The notes below the pieces were generated by a model that worked only from the letters and a program-made list of their open reading frames with translations, did no database searches and was not told where the DNA came from. A stretch of 64,000 bases of DNA from Candidatus Synoicihabitans palmerolidicus (GTDB taxonomy: Bacteria; Verrucomicrobiota; Verrucomicrobiia; Opitutales; Opitutaceae), in NCBI GenBank assembly GCA_020809425.1, contig JAGGDC010000009.1:1-64000 (forward strand), given 5' to 3'. Positions 9,203-19,222 of the stretch are shown here, piece after piece (positions within the stretch are counted from its first letter, which is position 1; each line of letters opens with the position of its first letter). Made by a program: the position numbers and the translations under genes.

Positions 9203-10590
9203 GTTTCGATAAGTGACCGATAGCGCTGCGACAAAACTGCCGCCGCCCCCGTCATTAATTGATCGGCGATCAGGTCCACGTGCCGGTTACGCCAGTCGGC
9301 CATCGCCGTTCCGCGTACCCATTGGTTAAAAGCTCCCAAGGCCGGACCTGAGTGGATTTGAAAATCAGTTTGTTCGGCGGGTTCTCCCGCTAGGGCCAGT
9401 CGTGACGTGTGGACAAAATACCAGCGAAAGATCAGCGCCATGCGATGCTTCGGATCGCGTTCGGCTCGAGCAATGACAGCGGGTGCTCGCTGCGCGTAAA
9501 ACATTCGGGTCTCCTCCCACACCGCATCGAAGGAGCGTTTGAAATAACGCGTCTCAATCTGCTCCCGGGTTTTTGCATCGATCTGCTCAATCGAATCATA
9601 CTGGCGATAGAGATCATACAGTTTCTTCGCGCGGCCCGGGAAAAGCAGTCCACGCTTAAATACCTGCACCTTGGCGCCCATTTCAAACATGTCGCCCGCC
9701 GGCACAATATCCATGTCCTGCGCCTCCGCCGCTTGCAGCATATCCTTCACTCGATCACTGGTCCCAGCTTCGACCGTGCATTGATTGACGGAACCCGTGA
9801 GCACAAAGTCGGCCCCCACTACAAACGATGCAGCCACCGCTTCCGGCGTCCCGAGTCCGCCGGCCGCGCCCACCCCAATCTTTCGCGCGTAGCCATGTTC
9901 CCGACTCAAGTCGTCTCGCAGCCTCAGAATGACTGGCAGTAACACATAAGCGACTCCACGATCCGTGTGTCCGCCCGAGTCTGATTCCACACAAATATCG
10001 TCCGCCACCGGCACCGTCGCCCCCCATTCCGCCTCCTCGGCGTTGATTAGTCCGCTCGCCAGTAGTGTCCGACGCAATACGTCTGGCACCGGACGTAAAA
10101 ACTGCGCCGCTACTTCTGGGCGCGAGATCTTTGTCATAATCTGCCTCGGAGATCTTACCACACCGTCGGCATCGCGCGTCATCCCCCTCAATCGCAACCA
10201 GGCCAAATCCATCGAGATCTGGGTAAAGGCCGCCGCTTCGATGCGGGGCACGCGGCGTTCTAGTAATATCTCCGCAGTCGCGTGTTCGATCTCCGGATCG
10301 AAGGGTGCCGCCAGAAAATTGGCCCCATAAATTCCGGTTCCGCCCAACTGCTCCCCGATCCATTGCAAGTCTCGGTCTATCCGCTCGGGTTTGAGCCCAC
10401 CCGTGCCTAAAAACCCCAACAACCTCGCTCGCCCAATGCGTACCACCAGCTCTTTTGAGGCAATCCCTTTGTACATCGCTCCCGCGACATAGGCGTATTT
10501 TATTCCATGACGCCGTCGAAAAGCATCGCAGCCTAGCCGCCCCGGGTCGATCGCACGTAACGTTGGGGAATCCGTATCAGCCAAGGGCAT
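9199..10590 (-). CDS. Trans-acting enoyl reductase (PfaD family, FMN-dependent)
   Basis: A PfaD/PksE-type TIM-barrel flavoprotein that reduces enoyl-ACP chains in trans. The start of the domain is seen in LGCDAFRRRHGIKYAYVAGAM and GRARLLGFLGTGGL. The flavin/phosphate region shows ESDSGGHTD, KIGVGAAGGLGTPEA and GADFVLTGSVNQC. The ATG at 10590 is preferred: it follows the PPTase stop, with a GGTGAG overlapping that stop. The longer frame (to 10695) would overlap the PPTase by about 90 bases. No PKS module in the window has an embedded ER, so this free enzyme is the only visible candidate to saturate the module 5 and 9 products. From memory, PalJ. Confidence 0.9.
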   Translation of the reverse strand: MPLADTDSPTLRAIDPGRLGCDAFRRRHGIKYAYVAGAMYKGIASKELVVRIGRARLLGFLGTGGLKPERIDRDLQWIGEQLGGTGIYGANFLAAPFDPEIEHATAEILLERRVPRIEAAAFTQISMDLAWLRLRGMTRDADGVVRSPRQIMTKISRPEVAAQFLRPVPDVLRRTLLASGLINAEEAEWGATVPVADDICVESDSGGHTDRGVAYVLLPVILRLRDDLSREHGYARKIGVGAAGGLGTPEAVAASFVVGADFVLTGSVNQCTVEAGTSDRVKDMLQAAEAQDMDIVPAGDMFEMGAKVQVFKRGLLFPGRAKKLYDLYRQYDSIEQIDAKTREQIETRYFKRSFDAVWEETRMFYAQRAPAVIARAERDPKHRMALIFRWYFVHTSRLALAGEPAEQTDFQIHSGPALGAFNQWVRGTAMADWRNRHVDLIADQLMTGAAAVLSQRYRSLIET

Positions 10591-10604
10591 AAATCGATCA
10601 AAAC

Positions 10605-11414
10605 TCACCGCAAATTGATGGTCGTGAAACAGTTCCCGAGTGCCAAGGCGGGTTTCTGCGGTAATGCCACTGCCAGAGCAAACTCCCTTAACCAATAGGC
10701 TTGGACGCCGTACTGTGCAAAGTGCCGGTAGCTGCCGCGCACGCCCGGTTCACCCGGTATCGACTCGACCTCCGCTATTTCGTAAAAAGAGCGCGGCGCC
10801 ATCAGGCCGGTGCGCAATACCTTCGCCAATGCCTCCCGGATCGCCCAACTCACCGTCGGGCAGCGTTCCGCTGGCACCCCCGCCCGCGCCAAGGCAGACC
10901 ATTCCTCCGTGGAGATCTCGCGTCGCAAAATTTCCGCATGGGCGGGATCATCGCATTCCAGATCCACCGCCATCGGATGACCTTCGTCTACCGCCAACGC
11001 CGCGGCCCAAGCACCGCTGTGGGTAATACTCACAAGTGGGTTACCCGCGTTCCCGTTACCGTCATTGCCGTCGCGCACCACAGGTTGTCCGAACACTCCC
11101 GCCGCGACATGCCAAGCCTTGGCAGGCACCTCCGGTTTCCACGCCCCAAGCGCTAGTTTTGCAGCGTACCGACCTCTCAAGAATTCATCCTGTCGTCTCG
11201 GCACACCCGCCGACTTCCATCGTTCGACCTCTACAGGATGTAGAAAAACTTCCCGCCTAGTGTTCAACTCTGCTGCCGGGGTTTGGGTCACGCAGAATCC
11301 CACGCATTCTCGTGAGTAACTCGATTTATTCTCTCCATTTCGACGCGACTCCAAAGTCCATCGCCAAGATTCCGGCAAGGTATCCACGACCCTAGCAATC
11401 ATATTAGTTCGCAT
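10605..11414 (-). CDS. 4'-phosphopantetheinyl transferase (Sfp-like)
   Basis: About 269 residues of Sfp-type PPTase, which primes the ACP serines with coenzyme A. Motifs: an early RRQDEFLRGRYAAKLAL, VSITHSGAWAAAL, the metal-binding AVDLECDDP and WAIREALAKVL (the WxxKEA position). The ATG at 11414 is chosen because AAAGG lies 9 bases upstream and the open frame beyond it runs into the divergent promoter region with no similarity. It is the first gene of the tailoring operon, as befits an enzyme needed before any carrier can work. Confidence 0.88.
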   Translation of the reverse strand: MRTNMIARVVDTLPESWRWTLESRRNGENKSSYSRECVGFCVTQTPAAELNTRREVFLHPVEVERWKSAGVPRRQDEFLRGRYAAKLALGAWKPEVPAKAWHVAAGVFGQPVVRDGNDGNGNAGNPLVSITHSGAWAAALAVDEGHPMAVDLECDDPAHAEILRREISTEEWSALARAGVPAERCPTVSWAIREALAKVLRTGLMAPRSFYEIAEVESIPGEPGVRGSYRHFAQYGVQAYWLREFALAVALPQKPALALGNCFTTINLR

Positions 11415-11522
11415 CACGGCAAGCCTTTGTATGTACCTATACCCGGAGCGGCACTTACCAAGGTTCGCTCGTGAACCACCCCTTCTTGAACCACCCATTT
11501 CACTGTTCATAAACACCCTCGG
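11415..11522. promoter_or_regulatory. Divergent promoter region between the tailoring operon and the plus-strand block
   Basis: These 108 bases separate the PPTase start from the lipoprotein start and must hold the promoters for both directions. They contain a 10-bp direct repeat and an overlapping inverted repeat, listed separately. I see no convincing -35/-10 pair; TTGGTA followed by TAGGTA about 16 bases later on the minus strand is the best, weak, candidate. Confidence 0.5.
11472..11496. repeat. Tandem 10-bp direct repeat, candidate operator
   Basis: TGAACCACCC occurs at 11472-11481 and again at 11487-11496, a 15-base period. The first copy overlaps an inverted repeat, GGTTC-gctcgt-GAACC at 11462-11477. 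Such repeats in a divergent intergenic region are typical of regulator sites, but no regulator gene is in the window. Confidence 0.45.
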
Positions 11523-12721
11523 ATGCGACGCCCGCCACCACTTTGCCAATTTCTAATCTGGATTTTTTTGATTGTCCTACCCTCCGTCGGTTGTCGCAAG
11601 ATTAATAACCCGATGCCCAGTGACCTCGAAAGGTCCGGCTTTCTGATTAATTATAAAATTGCCAATCCCGAGTCCAAACTTGGCGAGATTGTCGCTCCGG
11701 TGACTAAACAATTTCCCCACACGCGTCTTTCCCTTCTATTACCACACGGTTCGATCCCATCACTCGTCTTTAAACATTATCAGGAGGCCTCTGGCGTCAC
11801 GATTGATCCGACCTACTACGCTACCCATCAAGAATTCGATCAATTGCTCGTTGGTGGCACTCACCGGATCTCGCCATCGTGAATAATCTCATGATTGAGA
11901 GCCTTCGGGCCGCCGGGAGGCTCGGCGATTTAAACTTCCAAAACATCCCTAACCGCAAGGAAGTGGAAGATGAGTTTACTGCTCTCCCGTTTGATCCGAG
12001 TGCGAGTAGCTACGTTCCATTAACTTGGCGCACTGTGGGCATCGCCTACAATGTGGCGATTCTCGACGAAACTCCTCGCACTTGGAGCGACCTCTTCACC
12101 CCGATCTCCCCGGATCGATAAGAAGCCGTTGGCGTCATCGGATTATTGGATGATTCGCATCTCCTTTTCGCGGCGGCCTTGCTCGCCACCGGCGCTTCAC
12201 CTTCGTCGAATTCCGAAACTCAAATCAAGGTCGCAGGTGATTTTCTCGTGACCAGCACTGAACAAACGAAATTCGAATTCGTACATCACCAAGCTGTTGC
12301 TGATCTACTTCAAAACCATCACCTTATCGTCTGCATGGCGCTATCTTCCGACATTGCCCGGGCCGTGCAGAGCAATCCAAACATCGGGTTCGTCGTTCCC
12401 GCCGACGGGACTTGGATATCTCTCGACTGCATCGTTGCCTTCGCTCCCAACGATGCCCACCAGAAGGAGATCGGCGAGGACTTCATCAACTTCCTTTTGT
12501 TGCCCTCCGGCGCCGCCGAAATCGCCAACTACTCCTTCAAAGCCAACACCGACCGTCGAGAGCGAGCGTTCCTCGAACCGGCCATCAAATTTGATCCCGC
12601 CTATCAATCCACCACTTACGGGTTGTCACCCTTGCGCATGAGCAACCAGGACCAGTTCCAACAGCAAATCTTCCACCAAATCCCGCCTGAAATCGCGACG
12701 GAACCCTCTTCCTCCGATTAA
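11523..12721 (+). pseudogene. PotD-like solute-binding lipoprotein, disrupted
   Basis: The N-terminus is a lipoprotein signal (hydrophobic FLIWIFLIVLPSVGC with a lipobox Cys at residue 24). The rest resembles periplasmic binding proteins of the spermidine/putrescine (PotD) class: FKHYQEASGVTIDPTYY, LAIVNNLMIESL, SYVPLTWRTVGIAYN, TWSDLFTP and GFVVPADGTWISLDC. A frameshift near 11870 and an in-frame TAA at 12119-12121 (SPDR-stop-EAVGVIGLLDD) break it into three pieces that together span the full protein. It leads the plus-strand block. A PotD-like protein without its permease genes might sense rather than transport. It cannot be made full length as written. Confidence 0.72.
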
Positions 12722-12725
12722 ACAA

Positions 12726-13759
12726 ATGAGTGCTGCTACGTTGCCCGACACCTCGCCCGCCGTTCGGTTGCCTCTACGATACTTTACGGGGCTGGATCCG
12801 ACGGAATCGATTTTACCTCTGGTTGGTGGGCTTCCTCTTAACGGTACTATTTTTAGTTTTTCTAAGAGGCATGTTTTTCACGATTTCGGCCGGACATACT
12901 GGGGTGATTTTTACCGATTCGGTGGCGGAACCGAAACAAATTTGTCCGCGATGAGGGACTCCAATTCAGTTTCCCGTGGCATTACCCTACTCTCTACGAC
13001 GTGCGGATACAGGAGCATGCGCATGCGTTCAATATCATTAGCAAAGACGGACTGACCATAGAGGTAGTGCTTTCGATCCGCTTCCACCCAAAGGTCGAGT
13101 TGCTAGGCGTGTTGCACCAAGAAGTGGGTCCCGACTATCTCAATCTTATTGTCATTCCTGAAGTGCAGGCCCTCGCCCGGTCCACGTTCGGAGCCTACAC
13201 GCCCGAGGAAATGTACCCCACCAAACGCACGCTCATTGAAGAAACATTGAGCCGGGCCACCAGTCAGGTCAGCGAACGTTACGTCGTTCTGGACGATCTA
13301 CTCGTCAAGGAGATCAAACTCCCTCCACTCATAAAAACCTCGATCGAGAAAAAACGGGTCGAACAGCAAAATGCTCTCGCCATGTCATTTCGCATCCAAC
13401 GCGAGGAACAGGAAGTGGTTCGAAAGATTATTGAGGCCGGTGGCACCGCAAAGGCTAATGCGCTCCTACACCCCACGCTCAATGAGGATCTCCTTCGCTA
13501 CCGGGGTATCGACGCCACGCTGCAGCTGGCCTCCTCGAACAACGCGAAGGTCATCGTGATCGGAAATAACGACGGCCTTCCTCTGATCCTCGATCCGTCC
13601 AAGATTACGCCTGACTCACCTTCAACCAAAACCACGCCATCTACCACGTCGCTGGTCGAACCGAAGCCGCCCGAATCCGACCCCTCGGGAACCGCTGACA
13701 AAACTCCTTCCCCTGCTCCGGCCCCCTCGGGAGTCGCTGGCATCTCCATCGCCCCGTGA
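12726..13759 (+). pseudogene. SPFH/prohibitin-family membrane protein, frameshifted N-terminus
   Basis: The C-terminal 250 codons read as a clean prohibitin-like SPFH domain: RIQEHAHAFNIISKDGLTIEVVLSIRFHP, then EVQALARSTFGAYTPEEMY, and a Thr/Pro/Ser-rich tail. The N-terminus needs three frames in about 220 bases. The start at 12726 is in one frame, the membrane segment NRFYLWLVGFLLTVLFLVF and GHTGVIF in a second, YRFGGGTE back in the first, and FVRDEGLQFSFPWHYPTLYDV in the third. So about three small indels separate an intact SPFH domain from its anchor. It follows the binding-protein remnant after 4 bases. The ATG at 13001 could start a soluble fragment, but nothing supports that. Confidence 0.7.
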
Positions 13760-13801
13760 CCCGCCGCCATCTTACCGACCTTTCACCCGGATCTTAGACC
13801 G

Positions 13802-15405
13802 ATGGAGTTTATTAATTTTCTCAAAAAGGAGTCAAACGAGCTCGACCGTCGCCTCCTCCTTTCCGGTGCCGCTACCGGTGTCATCAACACTTTGTTGATA
13901 TTCATACTGTCGACCGCCGCTGACCGTATTTCGGGAGATCAAACCGCCTACCGCGAACTTTTCATGGTGATCGTTTGTCTCGCCGGAGTTGGGACCAGCA
14001 AAGGATACCTTCTCCGTCGGAGTACCAACATGGTGGAGGAAATCGTACTCAACATTCGCCTACGCGTGGCGGAGAAAATCCGTCACACCGACTGACGCGC
14101 TTTCGAAACGATGGACCGGGCCGTACTCTATAACGCCATCTCCTCACACACCATGGCGATCTCACGCGCCTCAAGCATCGTCGTGAGTTCAGCCACCTCT
14201 AGCGTGCTCATTGTCTGCGCGTTCCTGGTTATTTTTCTTCAATCAACCGCCGCCTTGCTCATCCTCCTGTCGGCCCTCGCCTTCGTTCTCATGACCCTGT
14301 TTAGTCAACGGCAGCGCTTGGTTGCCGCGATGACTGCCGTGACCACGCAGGACAACGTATTTGTGGCCCGATTTTCCGACCTGCTCGATGGATTCAAGGA
14401 GCTCAAAATGGACGTCGCTAAAAATCGAGAATTCTTCGACCCCGATCTTCCCCCCCCTCCGCGCATCACGCCCGCGACCTTCGCGTCGCGGGAGGCCAAA
14501 TCGGCAATCGCTCCGTGCTCCTTGCCGCAGTTGTCTTCCTTCGCCCTGTATTCGCCGAAGCTGACACCGCAAAACTCGTTTTCATCAGCTCGCTCATCAT
14601 GTTCCTGATTGGTCCCATCAGCGAAGTAGCTTTCTCGTTTTCGACGGTTTCCGAAGTGAACACTTCGATCTCCTAAATTTATCGAATAGAAGGTGAACTC
14701 GACTCCGCCTTTGATCGAGCTGAGGACCCCAACGCTCCACCACCGCAGCCCGTAGAGCACTTCAGGGCTATCACTTGCGAGGAGATGAGTTTCGCCTACT
14801 ACAACGATAAAGGAAAGGCCGTCTTCTTTCTCGATCCCTTCGAGTTCTCGCTCACGAGCGGGAAACTTCTCTGCATCACCGGCGGCAACGGTAGCGGTAA
14901 GTCAACCTTCCTTAAGGTACTGGCCGGACTCTATCCGCCCGAGGCGGGGACCATTCTGCTGGACGGCAGTCCCGTCACTGCGACCAACCGCCAAAGCTAC
15001 CGTTCTCTATTTAGGCCCATCTTTACCGATTTCCACCTCTTCGACACGCTCTATGGTTTCGACGATATCGATGAGGCACTTCTCACTCATTGGCTCCACC
15101 GTACCGATCTTTGGCACAAGACCGGAGTCGAGGAACGCAAGCTTACCGAGCGCAACCTTTCGAGAGGCCAACGCAAGCGCCTGGCCCTCGTGCTCGCTCT
15201 GATGGAGGACAAACCCATCCTCCTGCTTGATGAATGGGCCGCCGAACAAGACCCTCAGTTTCGCCGCATTTTTTACCGCGAGATCCTGTCCGAATTGAGA
15301 GCGGAGGGCAAAACCATCATCGCGGTAAGTCACGACGACGAACACTATGACGTCGCTGACCGCACCTTGAAGATGCACTACGGGAAGTTCGTTCCCTTTG
15401 CCTAA
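13802..15405 (+). pseudogene. Cyclic-peptide-type ABC exporter (PvdE/SyrD-like), disrupted membrane half
   Basis: One fused exporter is recognisable, with a membrane domain followed by a nucleotide-binding domain. The NBD (about 14785-15405) is complete: Walker A GGNGSGKSTF, signature LSRGQRKRLAL, Walker B ILLLDEWAAEQDP and H-loop AVSHDD. The LLLDEWAAEQDPxFRRxFY pattern is that of the PvdE/SyrD cyclic-peptide exporters. The membrane half has an in-frame TGA at 14093-14095 (IRHTD-stop-RAFETMDRAV), a frame change near a run of 8 C at 14450-14457, and a TAA at 14674-14676 (NTSIS-stop-IYRIEGEL). It would be the natural exporter of the cluster product but cannot yield a full transporter here; the NBD alone might still be translated. 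Confidence 0.76.
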
Positions 15406-15424
15406 GCATTCCGAACGGCCTGTC

Positions 15425-16203
15425 ATGATCCCTCAGATCATTCACCAAATCTGGGTGGGCACGAAACCTCTGCCGAAGAAATTCGCCATCTGGGGCGAAT
15501 CCTTCCGCCACCACCTGCCCGACTGGCCGTACCACGTGTGGGGCGACGAACAGCTCGAGGCCCTAGCCTCCGAGCATTTCCCCCGTCACCTCGATCTGTT
15601 TCGGCGTATGACGGTGATGTCACAAAAGGCAGACCTGGCCGCTACATGATCTTGGCGATTCACGGAGGACTTTATGTCGACACCAATTGCGAATGTCGGC
15701 GGCCTTTCGATTTCATACAGGAAAGCGACGACCTCATCGTCGCTCCCGAACTCCAGACCTCCTCGGCGCAGATACGGGAACTCTATAATACGCCACGCAG
15801 CGAACTCTTCTGCGTTTGGGCGTTACTCAGTCGGCCCGGTCATCCTCTTTGGTTCGAACTGATAGACGAAGTGGTGGCCCGTCTGGGTCGCACCCTCTCA
15901 GAAAACCGAATTGTCAATTTGATCGACCAGAGCGGCCCTGGAGCATTTACCGACGTATTTAGGCGCTATCTCGACCGTGGCGGTCGTGCCCACCTGGTCC
16001 CCGGCCCAACATTTGGCTGTGCCAATGGCTCCTCCCTATTTCAGTTCGCCCGCAGTTTCATGTTCCCCGAATTGTTCCGCGATGTGTACGTGCGCCACCG
16101 GTCACAAGCAAGTTGGGTTGATCCCAAGATGAAGCGCCAGTGGTTCCTTCGCAGCCTCTTTTTTATCGGTCCCCCCCAAACGAAGCCGACCGAAAAGTCG
16201 TAA
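15425..16203 (+). pseudogene. GT32-type glycosyltransferase, single frameshift
   Basis: MIPQIIHQIWVG at the start and LAIHGGLYVDTNCECRRPFD (DXD-type motif) identify a GT32 (OCH1/capsular-type) sugar transferase of about 260 residues. The frame breaks at about 15640: SQKADLA continues one base out of register as RYMILAIHGG. Adding one C to GGCCGC restores ADLARYMILAIHGG, so a single base loss explains the break. It closes the plus-strand block, 15 bases before the convergent end of the lactone oxidase gene. It could once have glycosylated the product or a cell-surface glycan. Confidence 0.75.
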
Positions 16204-16218
16204 GAAGTCCGCTTCGAC

Positions 16219-18266
16219 TCAACTCGTCAATCCGAGCAAGCGGGTTGCATAGTCAGATGAAAATAACCCTTCGGGGTCGTGAGATTTTCGTAGTCTTCGA
16301 AAATCATCCAAGCGCGGCAGATTCAGCTCCACCTTGTCCGGGCCGGGCAAAATCTTGCCGAAGTGATAACGGGGCCCAAAAGGCGCCAACACCTCGTGCC
16401 CCACCCCGGTCCTGTCCTGATACGAAGTGCCCAATAGTTTGCGCACTAGGGCCACATTTACCGATCTGCCGCCCATTGCAGCCGCGCGTAACATTAGTCG
16501 AAACACGGTCGATACCCACCGTCGCCTGGCCTGGGTTACTTTCGTTATCGGCTGGGTCGGCTTCTCCGATTCTGATGCCGCAACTCGCGTCATTCGCATG
16601 ATTTCCACCAGTCCCACCTGGGGAAACCACCGTGCATCGACGAAATCTGCGGATTCCTGCATCCTGATAAAATCCTGCACAAACTCCGTGAATGACACGA
16701 TGCTCGACTCCGCGCGCAGATAAAACAACGGCACTGCCTCCAAAGTAATCTCGGTCACAATTCCCCATAATCTGAGCGCCGCGACCACTCCACCGAACCC
16801 CTCATCGCCTCGACGACTCAACGCCGCTTCACCGGCTGCGTTTACCCATCTAATCTGTGTCACCACATCAGCGAGAGTACCGGTGCGGATCGAACCACCA
16901 TGAGTCGCCGTCGCGATCGCTCCCGCCAAGGACTGTTCCGCGTAAGACCCCAGGTTGGGCAAGGCCAATCCCCGTTTGGCCAAGTCCCTAGTCAACTTCA
17001 GCAAGGTAATCCCACCTTGGACCGTCACCAACTTGCCGGTAACATCCAGTACGCGGTTCATCAACTCCAGGCTCACCGGCCACCCCGTCCGTGTCAGGCA
17101 AAGGCACGAAGGTGTACAATTTTCCCCACGCCTTTACTCGCTTTCCAACCAAGCGGGCCCGACGCACCGACGCACTCACTTCGAATTCATTTCTGGGTCG
17201 GACCAATGCCGTCGGTCGCATGGCATAGTGACGACCACAATTCCATTGGAGCCGCCCCGCCACCCCTTCGTGCTCACGGAGCCAGAGTTCCGTAACCAAC
17301 ATTCCCTCAAACCAATTCATCTGCGGGGCGAAGCCGAACACCGTGCGGGCTCGTTCACTGGAATAAACTGCCCGATTACTGGACATGCGCCGCGCCCACG
17401 CGAGACCTCGGGCCAACTCCACCGCAGGGGCCACCACTCTCGAAACCCTGAGTGCCATCCGCTCGATCCGCTTCAGTCTCGCCAGTGAAGCCCACTGCGG
17501 AACTCGCCCCACCATTTCTGCCAACGGGGTATAGAACTCCGTAAAACTCAATTCTTCGTGGCCCAAGGTAAAATACTTGCGAAGCGGCAGACTCACACGC
17601 GCCCGCCGCCAGTATACCAGTCACCACGTCATCGATAAAAACGGCGTTCATTCTCCCGACTCCGCCATCCGCCCCCAACATAATCGGAGTCCCCTTGCGC
17701 AAAAATCCGAGCGGAGTGAGGGTCCAGGACTTCCTCTCCGGGCCATAAACACAGGTCGGTCGTCCAATCGTCCAACTCGTCGAAGTGCCCGCCAAAGTTT
17801 GCTTCATGACCGCTTCCGCCAATCGTTTGGTCCGGCTGTAGGCATCAAGTTACTGATCATCGGGCAACACTTCCTCATCGCGATAACCATCGGGTCCCGG
17901 CTCGTCCGCGCCGTGCACGGCAATGGAACTCACCAAAATCATGCGGCGGCCCGCTGCCCCCGCCACTATTTCAGCCACTCGTTGCGTGCCTTCCACATTC
18001 ACCGCGTGGAACTCCTCCGCTTTGAAACCCGTCATTTTGGCCGCCGCATGAATCACCAAATCCGCGCCAGCAATCAACCGCGTCAGCGCGGCCTCATCCT
18101 GGAGATCTCCGATGACGACGGTGCCTCCCGAAGCCACCAAAGCCCGACTACGCGCCGACTCGCTCCTGAACAATTCTCGCACTTCGTGGGTCCCCATCAA
18201 GGCGTACGTCAACGCCGCTCCGATGCCGCCACCGGCTCCAGTGACACTCGCAATCGGACGTTTCAT
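16219..18266 (-). pseudogene. Fused 3beta-HSD-like SDR and FAD-linked lactone oxidase, disrupted
   Basis: The first half (18266 to about 17270) is an extended SDR: VTGAGGGIGAALTYAL (NAD-binding), ADLVIHAAA, ILVSSIAVHG and, after a stop, DAYSRTKR with the Tyr-x3-Lys pair. The second half (about 17260-16219) is a VAO-type FAD enzyme like D-arabinono-1,4-lactone oxidase: GRHYAMRPTALVRPRNEFEV, VQGGITLLKLTRDLA, SLAGAIATATHGG and KSHDPEGLFSSDYATRLLG. Three lesions are visible: TAA just after the PDDQ codons (near 17850), a one-base shift near 17590 (FYLG to HEELSF), and a shift near 17085 (DTDGV to VSLELMNRV). The start overlaps the acyltransferase stop as ATGA. From memory a lactone oxidase is reported in this cluster. 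Its role is not evident. Confidence 0.78.
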
Positions 18267-19222
18267 TCCATCGTCAGCCGTGCGCTCAATCGCTCCAGAT
18301 TGCGCAGTTCCTGGCCAAAAGGTGTGATGATCGGAAACAACTCCGAAGCAGCCCCGGGATCAAGGTTGTACTTCACCGCCGTTGTCATACTGCCACTCGG
18401 TCCAAGATCCACATAAAGATTCGGCCCCGTCTCTTCCAATCGTCGGACTGCCTGCGGAAACTCCGTCATTTTTCGAGTCGCCGCCCAAAAGTGTTCGGCC
18501 GAAGGAGTCGCCAGTTCAATGTCACAATCAATCGAATACACTGGTATTTTTGACGCCTTGAAGGGCACCCCCGATAAGGTGCTCATGGTCGGCACCTTCA
18601 CCACATCCATGGCTGCGGTGTGAAACGGATAGGCCACTGGAAGTTCGTGCGTATCGATTCCCCGCTGCCGTAAAACCGCCCGGGCTCGGACCAACAATGA
18701 AACGTCTCCCGCCACCACGAAACTCCGCGGAGAATACACGCCCGCCAATTCGCAGTCGACAAAAAATGCGGGGTCACTTGAGAATAACTCAACGCCCGTC
18801 AACACCACCAACATGCCACCGCTAGGAGCGCAGTATTCCAAAAACTGGGCCTGCTTGACGGCCGCGAGCAAAGCTTCCTCAAACGTGAGGGATCCCGCGA
18901 CCACGAACGCCAAGAGTTCCCCCAAACTGTGGCCTGCCAAACGGTCCGGACGCATGCCTCGTGCGAACAAACATTGGGCCATGGCATACCCCATTGCCAA
19001 TATCGCCGGGTGGGTAAACCGCAGCGAGCGAAATGGCGCAAAGCGGTCCTCTCGTGGCCGAAACATTTCGTCGGCTAGAGACGCTTTGATCAATGGCCGC
19101 AGCATTTCGTCCGCCGCCAACACCGTCGCTCGAAAGACCGAATCACCTTCATAGAGCGAACGGCCCATTTGAAAATAGTGAGCCCCCTGACCGGGAAACA
19201 ACCAGACGATTGGCTTCTTCAT
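18263..19222 (-). CDS. Trans acyltransferase-like protein, probably the acyl hydrolase (proofreading) type
   Basis: A 319-residue AT-fold protein with the nucleophile elbow AGHSLGELLAF, the oxyanion segment FPGQGAHYFQMG and the catalytic His in AYPFHTAAMD. In trans-AT clusters one of two tandem ATs is commonly an acyl hydrolase (PedC type) that clears stalled chains. This copy is the more divergent of the pair: it lacks the FHSR motif of its neighbour and has LL after GHSLGE in place of the usual YS. I therefore infer the hydrolase role, with moderate confidence. It is joined to both neighbours by ATGA overlaps. Confidence 0.82.
   Translation of the reverse strand: MKKPIVWLFPGQGAHYFQMGRSLYEGDSVFRATVLAADEMLRPLIKASLADEMFRPREDRFAPFRSLRFTHPAILAMGYAMAQCLFARGMRPDRLAGHSLGELLAFVVAGSLTFEEALLAAVKQAQFLEYCAPSGGMLVVLTGVELFSSDPAFFVDCELAGVYSPRSFVVAGDVSLLVRARAVLRQRGIDTHELPVAYPFHTAAMDVVKVPTMSTLSGVPFKASKIPVYSIDCDIELATPSAEHFWAATRKMTEFPQAVRRLEETGPNLYVDLGPSGSMTTAVKYNLDPGAASELFPIITPFGQELRNLERLSARLTME

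Noticed and set aside
10591..10695. Upstream start for the enoyl reductase
   Set aside because: It would overlap the PPTase by about 90 bases and adds no PfaD similarity; an ATG at 10590 with a nearby GGTGAG is better.
11415..11549. N-terminal extension of the PPTase with a GGSRRGGSR repeat
   Set aside because: The repeat is only the translation of the intergenic 10-bp direct repeat; the ATG at 11414 has AAAGG at a good distance.
16150..16240. Bidirectional terminator between the convergent GT32 and lactone oxidase ends
   Set aside because: Only a 4-bp CGAC/GTCG stem without a T tract is visible in the 15-base gap.
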